Below, piece by piece: positions 33,534 to 43,493 of a stretch of DNA of 64,000 nt. Source of the stretch: Ancistrus triradiatus (lineage: Eukaryota > Chordata > Actinopteri > Siluriformes > Loricariidae). The notes under the pieces were generated by a model, which was not told the DNA's origin, made no database searches, and was given only the letters and a program-made list of their open reading frames with translations. Where the stretch lies: positions 682,001 through 746,000 of the forward strand of contig JAJAGP010000094.1 in assembly GCA_025084515.1 (NCBI GenBank), read 5' to 3'. Position 1 is the first letter of the stretch, and every line of letters starts with the position of its first letter. The translations under genes were made by a program, and so were the position numbers.

Positions 33534-35184
33534 AAAAGTATCTGAAAAGCTGTTACCTGATTTCTGTTTTTCTGACTTTTTATTCCACTGTCTTTGCCCA
33601 TGTTACTGTCAAAAGAGATTCTTCTGTCAGAAGTGATCATTCAAAGCCAGAAAGTGTGAGTTCATTTTCTATCCCAAAAACTAAGATTTAAAGGTCACTT
33701 CAGTATATTTTCTGTCAAGCACACATGCCATTAATCTTTCAATTCAATGTGCCTGTCAGCATCAACAACTAATATGGCATCTTGACAGGTCAGCCTATTG
33801 TGGAAACAGCATGTATTGATCCCTCTATTTTATACTCAAGTGAAAATATGAACAAAATTGCTATTTACGATGGGAAGTTGTATGAAAACATCACGTCAAA
33901 GCAGTAATAGGTGTGTAAAGGTCCACCAGTCTTGACATTAGCTTTCTGTCAGTAATTTTTCCATTCAGATGTACAGTTTGGGGGACAGTGGGACTGAAAA
34001 ATGGTCAAACACAACTGGTGCTTCATATCTGCACAGGGATTTAGCTATATGGATAACATCAATTTAAACTTCTTACCTCAGGATTGGTTTAATTATCCTG
34101 GCTGTCCTGTGTGGATCACACCATGTAACAAGAAAGCTCCCCCATTCACTTTTTGCTAGCTGGTGACTGACTGATACAATCCATGCTAAAATGTTGGGCA
34201 CACACTTCATTATCCTGGGTGAACTGTTGATAGATTTTGACTGTTGTAATATGTACTGTAATTGTAGCCCAACATTGCTGAATGTTTTCAGATGAATGTT
34301 TCTTGGAGATATTTTTCTCACTAGTTGCTCTACTGTAAGTGTGCTCAACTTTAAATCCTTCATTGCTCACCATTCAGTTCACGAACAGGTCCAAACCCTG
34401 ACATGTTGATTGACAGCTAACACTGTCATGACATAAATCTTACCACGAAGTATAGCTCCAGAGTTACTGGCAACAATGTATTAGTTTAATATTATACTAA
34501 AACAGACTAGAGAAATCTAAGTATTGATTGATTTACTAAGATTTATTTACTATGTTTACCTAAATATTTAGGAAAATACATCATGGACATGTATATAAAA
34601 TGCCAGAATGTTTTAAATGAAACTATGGCATCCTTGAAAAGTTGCAATTAGGTTATATTTTATCTGTCAGCAGAAACATGGTCCACAACATAATGTCTAA
34701 ATCTATACTAAATGGTTCAATGACAACAGACTCAAGCCTTTTCTATAGCCAAACCAGTGCTCTAACCAAATCTGATTGTAAAACTGTGAGGTAAGATGAA
34801 GAGAAGAGTACTCAAGAGTGGTCTTTGGACCTTGAAGTAAATGGAGATAAACGACAGTGGTAAGAGATTCATCTGTATTCTCCATTTAAAATGTTTAATT
34901 TGATTGACTTCATGTTTTTTTTTAATAATGAAAAATAAACATTGTTTAAATCAGGTTGACAGGGGCCTTTTGAAAAACCCTAATGACCAAGGTGGAAATG
35001 CAGATAAAAACTTCCTAAACAGTCTCCAACCTTGTTAAACATTTTAGACTGTTTTCAGTATAAAAGTTACTGTGGATGTCTGTTCATAAAGTATTTCTGT
35101 TGGTGCTATTTTTAAGCTTGGAGTAGTAAAAACAAAACAACTTTAAACATTTTGTATCGACTTGCTGTAGTGACTTACCCTGGT
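33531..35184. other. Non-coding sequence, nothing recognised
   Basis: Two overlapping minus-strand ORFs at 34073-34373 have no family resemblance that I see and lack other support. Confidence 0.4.
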
Positions 35185-35338
35185 CAAGTCAGATTTATTT
35201 ATATAGCACTTTTTACAATAGAGCATTGTCTCAAAGCAACTTTGCAATTTTTGATTATCTTCTAATATCTACATCTAATCCCAAATTAAGCAAGCCTAGG
35301 ACGACAGTGGCAAGGAAAAACTCCCTAAACGTTATGAG
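35185..35338. repeat. Dispersed repeat, left part, split by LTR element I
   Basis: The stretch GATTTATTTATATAGCACTT through GACAGTGGCAAGGAAAAACT is a common fish repeat. It resumes directly after the LTR element at 38958 with GAGGAAGAAACCTTGGGAGG, which shows where the element went in. Confidence 0.65.
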
Positions 35339-35829
35339 TGTCACACGCCGCGGCAGCGCGCACCGGCATATGGACCTATCAGGAAGTCCCACAGCGATCA
35401 TCGTGATTGCGTTCAGCCGTGGGACGACCTATAAAGGCACAACCGCGAGAGACCCACCTCGCGGTTCATCTCCGTGCCCGGCGCGTTCCATCGCGCAGCA
35501 CCACTCGTCCTCGCATTCCTCCGCGCTATTCCGCTCATCGCCGCGTTCCGTCGCGCCTCTCTGTTCAGGTATTGCCCGTTTAGTTCAGTTCCGGGTTCCT
35601 GTCTTTTGCACCCGTTTTGTGTTTATGTTCTGTTTGTTTTGTCTACCTGCTTTCGGTTCCCGTTCACGCCTGTTTTCGGCTTCGGCCTAGTTTATGTTTT
35701 CCACCCGTTTTCGGCTATTGCCTGTTTCTGTTCGCTGTGTCTCCCTCTGTTCGCCTTTGTTCTAATAAAGCTCCCTTAGTTGAATACCTGCGTTCGTCTC
35801 CTGCTTCCCATCCGCCTCCCGCCGTTACA
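35339..35829 (+). repeat. 5' LTR of element I (491 bp)
   Basis: It starts TGTCACACGCCGCGGCAGCG and ends CCGCCGTTACA (TG...CA). It has a CTATAAAGG TATA box (about 35428), pyrimidine-rich leader, and AATAAAG signal at about 35763. Confidence 0.93.
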
Positions 35830-35831
35830 GT

Positions 35832-36170
35832 ATGAACCGCCTAGAAATGGAGACGGCAGGTATTCCCGACATCTTCTTCCTCACCAGCCGTTTCAACGGT
35901 GACCCAGCCCGTTGCCGATCATTTATTGATAATTGCCATCGTTATTTCTGTTTATACCCCACGGAGACCAATTATACCAGAGTGCGTTTTGTTTTTCTAC
36001 ACCTCACCGGTGAGGCTCTAACCTGGGCCACCCGACTATGGTCCGTCCTCAAGACTGGCACCATAGAGCGGTTCCTGGAGGAGCTGGATACCGCTTCGGC
36101 TCTCCACGGGTCACCACGGCCGCGGGTTCCTTGGCTGTTGAACCCGTTTGCCCTGTCCAACCAACCCTGA
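35832..36170 (+). pseudogene. Gag-like ORF start of element I (frameshifted)
   Basis: The ATG three bases after the LTR opens MNRLEMETAGIPDIFFLTSR and continues FNGDPARCRSFIDNCHRYF, with LTGEALTWATRLWSV, the pattern of a Ty3/gypsy capsid-type Gag. The frame closes at 36168-36170, but sequence in the +2 frame continues with LAVEPVCPVQPTLIGHVLDS and stays open to 38554, so one frameshift near 36040-36110 joins a Gag head to the repeat tail. Gag normally packages the RNA; no CCHC knuckle is seen. Confidence 0.75.
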
Positions 36171-38554
36171 TTGGTCATGTGCTGGATTCCCAGTTTGCCA
36201 CCATCCGGGCCGCTCTAGTTAAACGTCACACGCCCGGTGACCTAGGTCTCGATACTCGTGCCTCCAATCGTTCTGCTCTCGCCAGTCCTGCACCACGGAC
36301 AGTCATGCCTACACCTGCACCACGGAACTTTCCGACACAGACAGCCGCGTCACTCTTGCTCGTGCCCACTCCCGCGTCTCGGAGGTTTGTACCAGTGACT
36401 GTGTCCAGGTCATCTGCAGTTCCAGTGGCTGCCCCCAGGACGCCTGCAGTTCCAGTGGCTGCCCCCAGGACGCCTACGGTTCCAGTGCCTGCCCCCAGGA
36501 CGTCTGCGGTTCCAGTGGCTGCCCCCAGGACGTCTGCAGTTCCAGTGGCTGCCCCCAGGACGTCTGCAGTTCCAGTGGCTGCCCCCAGGTCGTCTGCAGT
36601 CCCAGTGGTTGTCCCATCCTCGACAGAGGCCTTCCCAGGGGCCGTGCACTTGCCAGAGACCATTTCAGACTCTGCTCTCCAGCATCCCGTCCACGGCTCT
36701 GCTCTCCAGCAGCCCGTCCACGGCTCTGCTCTCCAGCAGCCCGTCCATGGCTCTGGTTTTCAGCAGCCCGTCCACGGCTCTGCTCTCCAGCATCTCGTCC
36801 ACTACTCTGCTGTCAAGCATCACGTCGTCCACGACTCTGCTGTCAAGCATCACGTCGTCCACGACATTGCTGTCAAGCATCACGTCGTCCACGACTCTGC
36901 TGTCAAGCATCACGTCATCCACGACTCTGCTGTCAAGCATCACGTCGTCCACGACTCTGCTGTCAAGCATCGCCGCCTCGACTCTGCTGTCAAGCATCGC
37001 CGCCTCGTCTCTGCTGTCAAGCATCGCCGCCTCGTCTCTGTTGTCAAGCATCGCCTCGTCGACTCTGCTTCTCAGAACCTCGTCCACGGCCTTGCTCGTC
37101 AGCCTCACGTCGTCGACCCCGCTCTGCAGCCTCACGTCGTCGACCCCGCTCTGCAGCCCTCACGTCGTCGACCCCGCTCTGCAGCCTCACGTCGTCGACT
37201 CCGCTCTGCAGCATCTCGTCGTCGACTCTGCTCTCTGGCATCATGTCGTCGTCGACTCTGCTCTCCGGCATCACGTCGTCGTCGACTCTGTTCTCAAGCA
37301 TCGCCGCCTCGTCGACTCTGCTCTCAAGCATCGCCTCGTCGACTCTGCTCTCAAGCATCGCCTCGTCGACTCTGCTCTCAAGCATCGCCTCGTCGACTCT
37401 GCTTCTCAGAACCTCATCCACGGCCTTGCTCGTCAGCCTCACGTCATCGACCCCGCTCTGCAGACTCACGTCGTCGACCTCGCTCTGCAGCCTCACGTCG
37501 TCGACCCCGCTCTGCAGCCTCACGTCGTCGACCCCGCTCTGCAGCCTCACGTCGTCGACCCCGCTCTGCAGCCTCACGTCGTCGACCCCGCTCTGCAGCC
37601 TCACGTCGTCGACCCCCCGCTCTGCAGCCTCACGTCGTCGACCCCGCTCTGCAGCCTCACGTCGTCGACCCCGCTCTGCAGCCTCACGTCGTCGACTCCG
37701 CTCTGCAGCATCTCGTCGTCGACTCTGCTCTCCGGCATCATGTCGTCGTCGACTCTGCTCTCCGGCATCACGTCGTCGTCGACTCTGCTCTCAAGCATCG
37801 CCGCCTCGTCGACTCTGCTCTCAAGCATCGCCTCGTCGACTCTGCTTCTCTAACCTCGTCCACGGCCTTGCTCGTCAGCCTCACGTCGTCGACCCCGCTC
37901 TGCAGCCTCACGTCGTCGACCCCGCTCTGCAGCCTCACGTCGTCGACCCCGCTCTGTGCAGCCTCACGTCGTCGACCCCGCTCTGCAGCCTCACGTCGTC
38001 GACCCCGCTCTGCAGCCTCACGTCGTCGACCTCCGCTCTGCAGCCTCACGTCGTCGACCCCGCTCTGCAGCCTCACGTCGTCGACTCCGCTATGCAGCAT
38101 CTCGTCGTCGACTCTGCTCTCCGGCATCACGTCGTCGTCGACTCTGCTCTCCGGCATCACGTCGTCGTCGACTCTGCTCTCCGGCATCACGTCGTCGTCG
38201 ACTCTGCTCTCCGGCATCACGTCGTCGTCGACTCTGCTCTCCGGCATCACGTCGTCGTCGACTCCGCTCTCCCGCATCACATCGTCATCGCCTCCGCTCT
38301 CCAGCGTCGCTTCGTCGGTGCCTCCGCACGCCAGCCGCCCGACTGTTGGCGGTCCCCTCCTGGGGTCCGTCCGGCAAGGAGACCGCCTGAGAGGGACCTG
38401 CTCTCGGGGGGCTCTTCTGGGAGTCCTAGCTCCGACTCGGACTCCTTGGGGGAGGCTCTGTCACGTGCCGCGGCAGCGCGCACCGGCATATGGGTCTATC
38501 AGGAAGTCCCACAGCGATCATCGTGATTGCGTTCAGCCGTGGGACGACCTATAA
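36038..38554 (+). CDS. Long repeat-built ORF of element I
   Basis: This frame is open for 838 codons. After about 100 ordinary residues it has AVPVAAPRTS decapeptides (36406-36605), SALQQPVHG nonapeptides (36666-36800), SAVKHHVVHD decapeptides (36805-36965), then PALQPHVVD and SALRHHVVVD units or their other-frame equivalents (SAASRRRPR, TSSTPLCSL) to 38290. It ends in LGVLAPTRTPWG just before and across the 3' LTR. Small indels shift which frame encodes which repeat. Whether it is translated is unknown; open length alone is weak evidence because each unit is a multiple of three. Confidence 0.5.
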   Translation: MVRPQDWHHRAVPGGAGYRFGSPRVTTAAGSLAVEPVCPVQPTLIGHVLDSQFATIRAALVKRHTPGDLGLDTRASNRSALASPAPRTVMPTPAPRNFPTQTAASLLLVPTPASRRFVPVTVSRSSAVPVAAPRTPAVPVAAPRTPTVPVPAPRTSAVPVAAPRTSAVPVAAPRTSAVPVAAPRSSAVPVVVPSSTEAFPGAVHLPETISDSALQHPVHGSALQQPVHGSALQQPVHGSGFQQPVHGSALQHLVHYSAVKHHVVHDSAVKHHVVHDIAVKHHVVHDSAVKHHVIHDSAVKHHVVHDSAVKHRRLDSAVKHRRLVSAVKHRRLVSVVKHRLVDSASQNLVHGLARQPHVVDPALQPHVVDPALQPSRRRPRSAASRRRLRSAASRRRLCSLASCRRRLCSPASRRRRLCSQASPPRRLCSQASPRRLCSQASPRRLCSQASPRRLCFSEPHPRPCSSASRHRPRSADSRRRPRSAASRRRPRSAASRRRPRSAASRRRPRSAASRRRPRSAASRRRPPALQPHVVDPALQPHVVDPALQPHVVDSALQHLVVDSALRHHVVVDSALRHHVVVDSALKHRRLVDSALKHRLVDSASLTSSTALLVSLTSSTPLCSLTSSTPLCSLTSSTPLCAASRRRPRSAASRRRPRSAASRRRPPLCSLTSSTPLCSLTSSTPLCSISSSTLLSGITSSSTLLSGITSSSTLLSGITSSSTLLSGITSSSTLLSGITSSSTPLSRITSSSPPLSSVASSVPPHASRPTVGGPLLGSVRQGDRLRGTCSRGALLGVLAPTRTPWGRLCHVPRQRAPAYGSIRKSHSDHRDCVQPWDDL
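36400..38310 (+). repeat. Expanded minisatellite inside element I
   Basis: Units are 27 or 30 bp and share a TCTGCT(C/G)TC.AGCA....GTCGTC.AC core; in the later part each has a GTCGAC. Changes between neighbouring blocks suggest stepwise local expansion. Frames are open on both strands, producing several false long ORFs on the minus strand. Confidence 0.93.
38423..38458 (+). promoter_or_regulatory. 3' end segment and polypurine tract, element I
   Basis: GTCCTAGCTCCGACTCGGAC followed by TCCTTGGGGGAGGCTC stands directly before the 3' LTR. The G-rich part is the likely primer for plus-strand DNA synthesis. Nearly the same segment precedes the LTRs of elements II (40252-40287) and III (62209-62250, minus). 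Confidence 0.75.
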
Positions 38555-38957
38555 AGGCACAACCGCGAGAGACCCACCTCGCGGTTCATCAAGTGTACTC
38601 CGTGCCCGGCGCGTTCCGTCGCGCAGCACCACTCGTCCTCACATTCCTCCGCGCTGTTCCGCTCATCGCCGCATTCCGTCGCGCCTCTCTGTTCAGGTAT
38701 TGCCCGTTTAGTTCAGTTCCGGGTTCCTGTCTTTTGCACCCGTTTTGTGTTTATGTTCTGTTTGTTTTGCCTACCCGCTTTCGGTTCCTGTTCACGCCCG
38801 TTTTTGGCTTCGGCCTAGTTTATGTTTTCCACCCGTTTTCGGCTATTGCCTGTTTCTGTTCGCTGTGTCTCCCTCTGTTCGCCTTTGTTCTAATAAAGCT
38901 CCCTTAGTTGAATACCTGCGTTCGTCTCCTGCTTCCCATCCGCCTCCCGCCGTTACA
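38459..38957 (+). repeat. 3' LTR of element I (499 bp)
   Basis: Near-identical to the 5' LTR, with an extra AAGTGTAC at about 38590 and scattered substitutions. It ends CCGTTACA before the ATGAG duplication. Confidence 0.93.
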
Positions 38958-38962
38958 ATGAG

Positions 38963-39415
38963 GAAGAAACCTTGGGAGGACCAAGACTCAAAAAGAGACC
39001 CTTCCTACCTGGGTGGCTTAGATGATAAATGTAAGAATGAAACTAATTCATCTAATCAAATAGTTTAAATAAAATAACGTAAAAATATGCATATCGGCAT
39101 TATTTAGTCTGATACACAGAGTCACTCTAGGACCTTGAGTTCTCAGCAGGGAAGTTCTTGGTGGTTCCTGGTGTTTTCCAGATATGGAGGGGATGGAACT
39201 GATGATGGAGACAACTTGAGTGGAGCTGGAGCAGATGGACAGCTTACTGTGTGAGGCTGGAACTGGTAGAGGAACACAAGCTCAGAGAGAAAACAGAAAA
39301 TGTAGTTAGTTATTGATTAAGAGGACAGAGTCTATTAACAATCACTGACGCCATGTGTAGCATGAGACTCTGGCAGCATTACCTATAGCAGCTAGAAAAA
39401 GATGGAGTTCATCAT
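38963..39415. repeat. Dispersed repeat, right part, and short spacer
   Basis: It begins with the continuation of the repeat at 35185-35338 (GAAACCTTGGGAGGACCAAG to about 39030). The rest, to the start of element II, is not recognised. Confidence 0.5.
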
Positions 39416-39647
39416 TGTCACGCCCATCGGCCGCCCGGCTCGCTGCACCTGCTGATCACGCTCACCTGTTCGTCATTACCCTCGTCATTCCCTCACTATT
39501 TAACTCTCACTCTGATCTCACTCGTTGTGGATTCTCGATGTCCCTACCTTGCCTCACCTGTGCGTCAGTGTCCATTTTTGTGTGAATAAACCACCTTACC
39601 AGCCAGTAGCCTTGCGTATGTCTCCTACTTCCCTCCAGAGTGTGACA
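39416..39647 (+). repeat. 5' LTR of element II (232 bp)
   Basis: TG...CA ends. A CTATTTAAC TATA-like box lies at about 39498 and GAATAAACC at about 39584 is the likely poly(A) signal. Confidence 0.88.
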
Positions 39648-39662
39648 GTAGAATCCACCCAT

Positions 39663-40469
39663 ATGGAGACAGCGGCTACTGGCTCTGGCCGCAAACCGAC
39701 CGAAGGACGGTGGCTCGCCAACATCCGTGCCCGGCTTGGGGAGGTGCTTCAGGACGTGGAGTTCGTGCCCGTGGACTTCGACGCGCTTATCCGCTCGCTC
39801 AACGGGATCGCCCTGCGCCTCTCAAAGCCGCTGCCGCCTCCCGCCGCCGTGGACCTCACCGTCTCCATCCAGCCTACCCTCCGCGACTCCGATCGCCAGC
39901 CTCCCGTCGGCGACCTCGCTCGCCAGCCTACCCTCCGTGACTCCGATCGCCAGCCTCCCGTCGGCGACCCCGCTCGCCAGCCTACCCTCGCTCTCCGGCG
40001 TCCAGCCGGCACCCGGGTGCCGGCTGGACGCCGACGAGCGCGGGTGCCGGCTGGACGCCGGCGAGCGAGGGTGCCGGCTGGACGTCGGCGAGCACCTGCG
40101 CTCGCCAGTCTTCCCTCCTCAACTCTGCTCGCTGGCTTTCGCTTGGCTCCCCCGCTCGCCAGCTTCAGGCCGCTGTTTCCGCTCGCCAGCCGCTCGACTG
40201 CTGCCAGCCTCTTCCGGGGATTCGCCCGGCGAGAAAACCCCCGGACTCGGAACCTAGCTCCGATTCGGACTCCATGGGGGGGGGCTCTGTCACGCCCATC
40301 GGCCGCCCGGCTCGCTGCACCTGCTGCACATGTTTTGTGTGAGCCAGTGGCCTTGCGTTTGTCTCCTACTTCCCTGCAGAGTGTGACAATCATTATATTG
40401 TTGATACAGAGTGTAAGACTAAATTACTTTTTAAATTCAGTTATATATCCATTTGATTGTAATTTTTAA
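39663..40469 (+). CDS. Gag-start-like ORF of element II with repeats
   Basis: From the ATG 15 bp past the LTR the frame reads METAATGSGRKPTEGRWLAN and ...LGEVLQDVEFVPVDFDALI, then RQPTLRDSDRQPPVGD repeats (39880-39990) and RVPAGRRRA repeats (40010-40100), and ends with NLAPIRTPWGG at the polypurine tract; the nominal stop is beyond the LTR. META near the start also occurs in element I. There is no capsid domain of usual length. I do not know if it makes protein. Confidence 0.5.
   Translation: METAATGSGRKPTEGRWLANIRARLGEVLQDVEFVPVDFDALIRSLNGIALRLSKPLPPPAAVDLTVSIQPTLRDSDRQPPVGDLARQPTLRDSDRQPPVGDPARQPTLALRRPAGTRVPAGRRRARVPAGRRRARVPAGRRRAPALASLPSSTLLAGFRLAPPLASFRPLFPLASRSTAASLFRGFARRENPRTRNLAPIRTPWGGALSRPSAARLAAPAAHVLCEPVALRLSPTSLQSVTIIILLIQSVRLNYFLNSVIYPFDCNF
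40288..40388 (+). repeat. 3' LTR of element II (101 bp, internally deleted)
   Basis: Its first about 40 bp and last about 60 bp match the 5' LTR; TATA box and poly(A) signal are gone. Confidence 0.88.
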
Positions 40470-41041
40470 TGTTAGAATTAGCAGTTCAAGGTTTTGACAC
40501 GGTTTGATGATTCCCGGCATGCACCAACATTGTAATTTATGATATATGTAACAAGGCCCCATATTAGTGCTCACACATAACTCATGAGCTTTTTAACACT
40601 TACTAAATGTTTAATTATGTAACATTTCATATAAACTGATTTACCTGGAATGTGTGCTATAGATCCTTACATTGTTCTGGATATTCAGCCATGTTGCTTG
40701 TAACAATATTGCACTGTATAGCAATTGGGTCATTTCCCTGTGTTTTGAGTCCTAATTTAAATGTTCACTTAATGTCAATATTTCAAGCTTCCAGTCTCAT
40801 AAACTAGGTATGTAAATGCTGGTTTGTTTTTAATGTATACATATTCAAACATATTATTTTGAAATGATCTATGGGTGGTCTGTCTATGTTGACAAAGACA
40901 GGATGGATTAAATACAGGTGTCAGACAGTGAAACTTATCTTACTGCACTTAAGACTAAATTCACAATTAAGTAGGGCAATCAGGGCACTTCTTATTTGAT
41001 AGTATTATGGTTTTGCAGTCGGGGTGGGTGAGGTACTGGTT

Positions 41042-41045
<4 letters not shown>
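40394..41045. other. Non-coding sequence, nothing recognised
   Basis: AT-rich DNA without recognisable gene or repeat. Confidence 0.5.

Positions 41046-41121
<76 letters not shown>
41046..41121. repeat. (TA)n(TG)n microsatellite
   Basis: About 53 bp of TA repeat followed by about 23 bp of TG repeat. Confidence 0.98.
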
Positions 41122-41123
<2 letters not shown>

Positions 41124-42091
41124 TTATTTATTTTTTTCCCATGAAGGGTTTAATAAAAGCCCCCAAAACAACACAAACATATTTTCTATTACAAATTATG
41201 GAAGATAAAGAAAGAACTGCATGGTCCCAGCTGTGTACTCCTACACATTATTTATTTCAGCACCACTGTGATTTTCTGTCTAACAGTACAAAACACTTCA
41301 ATGCACAGCCCACAATTATTTGCCATACTCCCAGAGTTTGTATGTCTTTAACAGAGAATCTTTGGTTTTTGCACATTTTCTCATGTATCTTTTACATAAT
41401 GCCAAGTGTGTTTGTGGCTGGACATTCTGTATAAAACTACTGAAACCTCAGACTCAAAACTATTAGCAAAAACTACATACATCTATGTTCAGATTATATC
41501 TGTGCACATCATACTATTTTTGCCAAATCCCTGCTTAAATAAAAAAAAACACATGCATAAATGACCAGCTTTTGTTGTATTTTAGAAACTAGTGTGCTGT
41601 CTGACCTGCTCTATCCCAGGACAATCAGGGAGACTATTCAAGTTCACCAACTAAATCAGCACCAGGCCAGCACTGACCAGCAAAATAAAAACACTTTGAT
41701 CACATTGGATTATGGAAATTGTATTGTCTTGCTAGTGGACTAGCATACCAGTATCCAAACACAAAATATGCTGGTCTTTGTTTTTTTCCTTTAGCAGGAA
41801 AAACTTTAAAGTGAAACATGTTTACGTTCAATTGGCTTTTCTGGTACTGCATATGCTATATTGGGTTTGAAAATGATTTGAGGCACAGGGTACATCACCA
41901 GGCAGAGCACATCTATCATACTAATCATACTATTTTTTTGTAAACACAGAGTCTCCTGGGTATCTTAAAATGGAAAGCATAAAATTTGATAATGGTGTGG
42001 AGGTGGTAGAGCTGAGCAGAAAATAATGCATGCAAACAATTAATTTCGTTAACATCATGTGTTTATTTTAGATAGTGTGTGCTGAAAAAAA
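41122..42091. other. Non-coding sequence, nothing recognised
   Basis: No gene or known repeat seen; ORFs here are short and without family resemblance. Confidence 0.5.
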
Positions 42092-42095
42092 GATA

Positions 42096-42155
<60 letters not shown>

Positions 42156-42200
42156 TATACACATATATATATATATATCTTTCTAAGTAGGAGAACTTGC

Positions 42201-42249
<49 letters not shown>
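42092..42249. repeat. (TA)n microsatellite with an embedded Tc1 end fragment
   Basis: Two TA-repeat runs flank 27 bp (42178-42204, TCTTTCTAAGTAGGAGAACT and on) that match the inverted repeat of Tc1 family A in opposite orientation to the element that starts at 42250. Confidence 0.93.
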
Positions 42250-42252
<3 letters not shown>

Positions 42253-43491
42253 TGGGGGAAAAAATATTTATTAGTGCAAGTTCTCCTACTTAGAAAGATG
42301 AGAGAGGTCTGTAATTTTCATCATAGGTACACTTCAATTATGAGAAAAAAAATTCTAGGAAATCACATTGTAGGATTGTAAATTATGGTGGAAAATAAGT
42401 ATTTGGTCAATAACAAAACTTCAACTCAATACTTTGCAACATAACCTTTGTTGGCAATGACAGAGGTCAAACGTTTCCTGTAAGTCTTCACCAGGTTTGC
42501 ACAAACTGTAAAATGGACTGGCAGCATGGACTTTCAACTTCCTCCACAAATTTCCTATGGGGTTGAGGTCTGGAGACTAGCTAGGCCACTCTAGGACTTT
42601 TAAATGCTTTTTACGCAGCCACTCCTTCATTGCCCGAGCGGTGTGTTTGGGATCATTGTCATGCTGGTAGACCCAGCCATGTTCCATCTTCAATGCTGGA
42701 AGGAGGTTTTGGCTTAAAATCTCACGATACATGGCCCCGTTCATTCTTCTCTTAACACAGATCAGTCGTCCTGTCCCCTTTGCAGAAAAACAGCCCCAAA
42801 GCATGATGTTTCCACCCCCATGCTTCACAGTAGGTATGGTGTTCTTGGGATGCAACTCCGCATTCTTCTTCTTCCAAACATGACGAGTTGAGTTTTTACC
42901 AAAAAGTTCTATTTTGGTTTCATCTGACCACATGACATTCTCCCAGTCCGCTTCTGGATCATCCATATGCTCTCTGGCAAACTTCAGACAGGCCTGGACA
43001 TGTACTGGCTTAAGCAGTGGGACACGCCTGGCACTGCAGGATCTGAGTCCCTATTGGTGTAGTGTGTTACTGATCATTCATCAGGTCCCTCCGTGTAGTT
43101 CTGGGATTTTTGCTCTCCGTTCTCATGATCATTTTGACCCCACAGGATAAGATCTTGCCTGGGGCCCCAGATCGAGGGAGATTATCAATGGTTATGTACA
43201 GTTGATTTATTCACACCAACCTGCTTGCCTATTGTAGATATTGTAGAAGACGTTACAGGTCTGTGAGAGCCAGAAATCTTGCTTGTTTGTGGGTGAACAA
43301 ATACTTATTTTCCACCATGATTGACAATTAAATTCTTTAAAAATCCTACAATGTGATTTCCTGTATTTTTTTCTCATTTTGTCTCTCATAGTTGAAGTGT
43401 ACCTATGATGAAAATTACAGAATTCTCTCATCTTTCTAAGTAGGAGAACTTGCACAATCAGTGGCTGACTAAATGTTTTTTTGCCCCACTG
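42250..43491 (-). mobile_element. Tc1/mariner element, family A, copy 4 (internally deleted)
   Basis: Left end CAGTGGGGGAAAAAATATTT lies next to TA repeats, right end is the normal inverse, with TA at 43492-43493. It is 1242 bp against 1573 in copy 3; losses include part of the transposase N-terminus (near 43240) and sequence near its C-terminus. Confidence 0.92.
42426..43240 (-). pseudogene. Tc1 transposase, family A copy 4
   Basis: A central frame of 129 codons (42577-42966) is well preserved: MDDPEADWENVMWSDETKIE with the first catalytic Asp, KHGGGNIMLWGCFSAKGTG, and QHDNDPKHTARAM with the second. Past a stop the sequence reads NPIGNLW, so the third catalytic residue, Glu, is Gly, and the stretch after it is deleted. 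The DNA-binding half is truncated. It is inactive on several counts. Confidence 0.88.
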
Positions 43492-43493
43492 TA

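Larger units (their letters stand above)
35339..38957 (+). mobile_element. Pol-less LTR retrotransposon (element I) with expanded coding repeats
   Basis: Two near-identical LTRs (35339-35829 and 38459-38957) are bounded by an exact 5-bp target duplication ATGAG (35334-35338, 38958-38962). Between them is a short Gag-like ORF, a 1.9-kb field of 27- and 30-bp repeats, and a purine-rich tract before the 3' LTR. No protease, reverse transcriptase, RNase H or integrase sequence is present. It must have used proteins of a related gypsy element. The LTRs differ by one 8-bp indel and a handful of substitutions, so the insertion is fairly recent. Confidence 0.92.
39416..40388 (+). mobile_element. Pol-less LTR retrotransposon (element II)
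   Basis: Its LTRs (39416-39647, and a shortened one at 40288-40388) start TGTCACGCCCATCGGCCGCC and end GAGTGTGACA, with an exact ATCAT target duplication (39411-39415, 40389-40393). The 640-bp interior holds one short ORF with tandem repeats and ends in the same segment as element I. No pol is present. The 3' LTR lacks about 130 bp in the middle. Confidence 0.9.

Noticed and set aside
34073..34373. Minus-strand ORF of 96 codons
   Set aside because: An overlapping frame is equally open and nothing else supports coding.
35830..35850. Primer binding site for element I just after the 5' LTR
   Set aside because: I could not match the sequence after the LTR to a tRNA 3' end, and the ORF starts three bases past the LTR, so I do not annotate one.
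36400..38310. CRISPR-like array of regular 27-30-bp repeats
   Set aside because: Repeats are contiguous with no unique spacers, and the genome is a vertebrate one.
36226..38489. Long minus-strand ORFs of 145-186 codons in element I
   Set aside because: They are reverse readings of the minisatellite; the element's TATA box, Gag-like start and polypurine tract are all on the + strand.
41024..41434. 136-codon ORF beginning in a TA/TG repeat
   Set aside because: The first part is Tyr-Ile repeat from the microsatellite; the rest has no similarity that I recognise.
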